Below, piece by piece: positions 35,140-38,147 of a DNA stretch of 38,147 bases. Source of the stretch: Selenomonadaceae bacterium (lineage in GTDB: Bacteria; Bacillota; Negativicutes; Selenomonadales; Selenomonadaceae). Every line of letters begins with the position of its first letter. Position 1 is the first letter of the stretch. The position numbers and the translations under genes are program-made. Below the pieces are notes generated by a model. That model had not been told where the DNA came from, ran no database searches, and saw only the letters and a list, made by a program, of their open reading frames with translations. The stretch covers positions 1-38,147 of the forward strand of contig JAGBKP010000086.1 in NCBI GenBank assembly GCA_017635875.1. The letters are read 5' to 3'.

Positions 35140-35168
35140 ATTATCACACATAAAATTAAATAAGGCAA
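35140..35168 (-). promoter_or_regulatory. dapA promoter
   Basis: On the minus strand TTGCCT (complement of 35163-35168), a 17-bp spacer and GATAAT (complement of 35140-35145), about 21 nt upstream of the GTG start. The 100-bp gap after the peptidase gene holds no terminator I can see. Confidence 0.65.
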
Positions 35169-35218
35169 TATTTAAAAATAATTTTTTGCATAAAAATTTC
35201 ATAAATCTTGTTTGTTTT

Positions 35219-38134
35219 TTAATCCTCCGACACCTTTACGAGATTTTTAAATACGTCTGCGTTCGCTTTTAAATTTTCCTCATTGCCGAAAACGCAGACA
35301 TTGTTTTCCTCCATAACGCGGCGAATGAGTTTTGACAAATCCCTTACGTCTTTTTGGCGGGCGGATAATATCTCGTTGCGGCTCTTTTGCCTGTCCTCGT
35401 AAGAAATTTCCCTTAAATAGGTGGAAGAGGCAACATCCCCCTTCATCTTCGGCGTGAGCGGCATATCAATGTTTCCTATGGTGCCGATTATGAACTTGTC
35501 CATTTCTCTGTCGTTGACGTTGAAGTTTTCGATATAGTCCGCGGTCTTGTCGAACACTTCGAGAGTTTCCTTTAAATTCGGGTCGCGGTACGAGCCGAAA
35601 AATAAAGAGCCGTCGCGGTTAAATTTGGAAAACGCGCCGTACGCGCCGCCTTTTACGCGTATATTGTTCCAAAAATAATCGTAGCGTAGAATGGTTTCAA
35701 GTATGTGCAAAACTCCCGTATACTTTTCGCCGAGCTTTATGAAGTTGCCGCCTTTGCCCACGTATTGCACAAGGCTTGGGGACATTAAGCCTTCGTTTTT
35801 CCGCGCGATTTCAAAATTATATTTCGCTTTTTCAAAAGTTTTGTTTGAAAGTTTATCCGTAAATTTTGCAAATTCGTCTTTAAATTTGCCGTAGTCGCTT
35901 TCGGGGAGCGTTGCGCTTACGATGAGGTTTTCCTTCGTAAACACGCGCTCGATTATGCGTTTTGCGTTTTTCGACAGTTTCTCAAATTCTTTGTCAAAAT
36001 TTGCCAAAAACGCCTTTAAATAACGGTAGAACGGCAAATCGCCAAGAGCGGAATAATAATGCGCCGCCGTGGAATAGCTTGCGATTTCTTCGGCTACTAT
36101 GTTGTGGGCGGAGCGTTCAAAACTAAGCTCTATACCGACGACTATTTCCTCCAGCCGCTCTTTTACGCGTTTTTTATCGGTAAATTCGCTGCGTAAAATT
36201 ATTTCCTCGATTAAATTCAACATATCGGGGAGTTTATTTATAAGCGATTTTCCGATAACTTTAAAATACGGCGTATAATCGTCCGCTTTTTCGTTTTTGA
36301 CGATTACGGTTAAATCCGTGTCAATCCCGCCGGTCGCAAGGTCTATCCGCGTCCCCAGTTCTTCGTACGAATAATTTTTCGTAGGCACGTTTTGGAGCAG
36401 ACTTTCTATGAGGTAAAGCGTCAAAATATCCTCTTGCTCTACTTTGTCCGCGTTAAAATACATAGTTAAATAGGCGATGCCGCCGGTTTTTACGTCGCTA
36501 AACAGGGTTTTTACGCCGTTTATTTTGCGCTCTTTAAGCGGATATTCGTAAGATTTTTTTCGTATATCGGAGAGTTTTAAAATAGGTATGCTGTTTAAAG
36601 CGTCCTCGGTTTCTTCTCTCTCCTGCCTCTCTCTGAGCTTCTTCACTTCCGAAACAACCGCGGAAATTTCGCCTTCCGTCATATTCGCTTTTATTTTTGC
36701 AAGTTTATCCTTTAACGCGTCGCTCTTTTCTTTGCCGACAGTCGCGCTTGGGCTTAAAATCACCAGCGTTTTATGAGGATTGTTCAAAAGATATTTTTCA
36801 ATTAAATTTTCAAAATATCCGTCTTTAAGCCCCTTTCTCATACGCGCAATTAGCGGCTCATACATTAAGGGCGCGTACGGTTTTCCGTCGTAGAGCCAGT
36901 TCTTTAACGCTTGCAAGCCGTATATAAGTCCCTTGGGCGCAGTTCCGAAGTCCGCCTCTCTAAACCTAAACTCAAAGAGATTTACCGCAGACTCCAAAAG
37001 CAGCGGGTCTATTCCGTCCTTTACAAGTTTTTTCAAAGTATCTTCTATTATGTTCAAAAATTTATCCGCGCGGTCTTTTTCGGAATTAGACAAAATCACG
37101 CTAAACATAGGCTGGAGCATTTCGCTTTCCGTGACCGAATCCACGTCTTTGCCGAGTTTTGCGTCTATAATCGCTTTTTTTAACGGGCTCATCGCGCTGC
37201 CTATAAGGGCGTGTTCCAATATTTGAAGCCCCAAATCGGTCTCGTTGTCAAGCGCGTCGCCTGTGATAAAGTTAAGGCTTAAAAAGGTTTTTTCGGCGGG
37301 GTTGTCCTCTGAAGATATGGGATAAAAATATTCCGCCTTCTTTAATCCGTCAAACGTTTGTTGCCGTTCTATATTAGAATTTACTTCGATTTTATCAAAT
37401 TCAGAGAGATATTCTTCGTCTATATATTTCAGTTTTTCCGCTATATCCATATCTCCGTAAAGATATATATAGCTGTTTGAAGGGTGATAATATTTTTTGT
37501 GAAAGTTTAAAAAATCCTCGCGGGTAAGAGAAGGTATCGCGTCCGGGTCGCCGCCCGATTCGTAGCCGTAAGCGGTATCGGGGTAAAGCGTACTCATAAC
37601 CTTGCTTGCAAGCAAGCTGTCGGGGGAAGAAAGCGCGCCTTTCATCTCGTTATAAACAACGCCGGAGACATTAAGCGCGTCGTTTTCGACTTCGTAATGC
37701 CAGCCCTCCTGCATAAATATTTCCTTTTCGTCGTAAATGCCGGGGTAAAACACCGCGTCAAGATATACATCCATCAAATTTTGAAAATCTTTGTCGTTGC
37801 GGCTCGCAACGGGATAAACGGTTTTATCCGGGTAAGTCATAGCGTTTAAAAAAGTGTTTAAAGAGCCTTTAACAAGCTCCACAAACGGCTCTTTCAGCGG
37901 ATATTTTCTTGAGCCGCAAAGTACGGAGTGCTCCAAAATATGCGCCACTCCCGTGTCGTCGGTAGGTGGGGTTCTAAAGGCTATGGAAAAAACCTTGTTG
38001 TCGTCGTCGGTTTTTATAAAAAAAAGCCTCGCGCCGCTTTTTATATGGGTAAATAAAAAGCCTTCGCCGTCAATTTCTTGTATTTTTGTTGTTTCCAAGA
38101 GTTTAAATCCGTAAAGAATGTCGCCGATGTTCAT
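35219..38134 (-). CDS. M16C family zinc metallopeptidase (PreP/presequence protease-like)
   Basis: A large insulinase-type peptidase of 971 residues, the size of the single-chain M16C group that degrades peptides in a closed chamber. The inverted zinc motif HILEH (about residue 65) is present in AHILEHSVLCGS. The downstream zinc-ligand Glu lies in a helix near residue 160 (EMKGALSSPDSL). The other half, without an active site, is the second M16 domain pair. No signal peptide is seen, so it is probably cytoplasmic. ATG 38134 follows AGGAGG by 7 nt. Upstream sequence leaves the window. Confidence 0.95.
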   Translation of the reverse strand: MNIGDILYGFKLLETTKIQEIDGEGFLFTHIKSGARLFFIKTDDDNKVFSIAFRTPPTDDTGVAHILEHSVLCGSRKYPLKEPFVELVKGSLNTFLNAMTYPDKTVYPVASRNDKDFQNLMDVYLDAVFYPGIYDEKEIFMQEGWHYEVENDALNVSGVVYNEMKGALSSPDSLLASKVMSTLYPDTAYGYESGGDPDAIPSLTREDFLNFHKKYYHPSNSYIYLYGDMDIAEKLKYIDEEYLSEFDKIEVNSNIERQQTFDGLKKAEYFYPISSEDNPAEKTFLSLNFITGDALDNETDLGLQILEHALIGSAMSPLKKAIIDAKLGKDVDSVTESEMLQPMFSVILSNSEKDRADKFLNIIEDTLKKLVKDGIDPLLLESAVNLFEFRFREADFGTAPKGLIYGLQALKNWLYDGKPYAPLMYEPLIARMRKGLKDGYFENLIEKYLLNNPHKTLVILSPSATVGKEKSDALKDKLAKIKANMTEGEISAVVSEVKKLRERQEREETEDALNSIPILKLSDIRKKSYEYPLKERKINGVKTLFSDVKTGGIAYLTMYFNADKVEQEDILTLYLIESLLQNVPTKNYSYEELGTRIDLATGGIDTDLTVIVKNEKADDYTPYFKVIGKSLINKLPDMLNLIEEIILRSEFTDKKRVKERLEEIVVGIELSFERSAHNIVAEEIASYSTAAHYYSALGDLPFYRYLKAFLANFDKEFEKLSKNAKRIIERVFTKENLIVSATLPESDYGKFKDEFAKFTDKLSNKTFEKAKYNFEIARKNEGLMSPSLVQYVGKGGNFIKLGEKYTGVLHILETILRYDYFWNNIRVKGGAYGAFSKFNRDGSLFFGSYRDPNLKETLEVFDKTADYIENFNVNDREMDKFIIGTIGNIDMPLTPKMKGDVASSTYLREISYEDRQKSRNEILSARQKDVRDLSKLIRRVMEENNVCVFGNEENLKANADVFKNLVKVSED

Positions 38135-38147
38135 AAAATCCTCCTAA

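Overview
The window looks like chromosome of an anaerobic, motile, diderm Firmicute, most likely Negativicutes (Selenomonadales or relatives). This is inferred from gene content. Firmicute-type genes (RNA polymerase delta next to pyrG, CarD beside YacL, CheC and CheD in the chemotaxis operon, a FapA/DUF342 protein) sit beside a lipid A/LPS-type phosphoethanolamine transferase homologue and subunits of a Na+-translocating decarboxylase. No RNA gene or CRISPR array was seen.

Layout. (1) 1-6027, + strand: the end of a chemotaxis/flagellar operon, cheA (5' end outside the window), cheW, cheC, cheD, a small membrane protein, the flagellar sigma factor, fapA and a small hypothetical gene. (2) 6028-9424: an AT-rich accessory island with a convergent restriction-modification pair and an IS30-family insertion sequence. 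The endonuclease gene is broken by a 41-bp tandem duplication. (3) 9425-16008, - strand: a DUF554 membrane protein, a fused TRAP transporter without its binding protein, a polar amino acid ABC importer, and beta plus small subunits of a sodium-pumping decarboxylase. (4) 16166-24617, + strand: argS, an Rpn-like nuclease gene, rpoE (delta), pyrG, serA and a phosphoethanolamine transferase-like protein. (5) 24826-28544, - strand: yacL, carD, tcdA and a divergent FtsZ whose tubulin signature reads GGGFGTG instead of GGGTGTG. (6) 28723-33585, + strand: a large GT41/OGT-like glycosyltransferase with a degenerate second copy of its catalytic domain at the N terminus, a MATE exporter and a HIT protein. 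(7) 33641-38134, - strand: a secreted protein, dapA and an M16C metallopeptidase.

Two families of intergenic repeats stand out. The first is a purine/pyrimidine-asymmetric hairpin element present in three copies (22513-22750, 26505-26661, 31501-31784), plus one probable relic. All three copies lie in the same + orientation whatever the direction of the flanking genes. The second is a GC-rich cluster of small stem-loops in two places (14418-14510 and 20723-20890) with shared modules. The points most worth following are these repeats, the frameshifting duplication in the restriction gene, the altered FtsZ signature, and the duplicated glycosyltransferase architecture.
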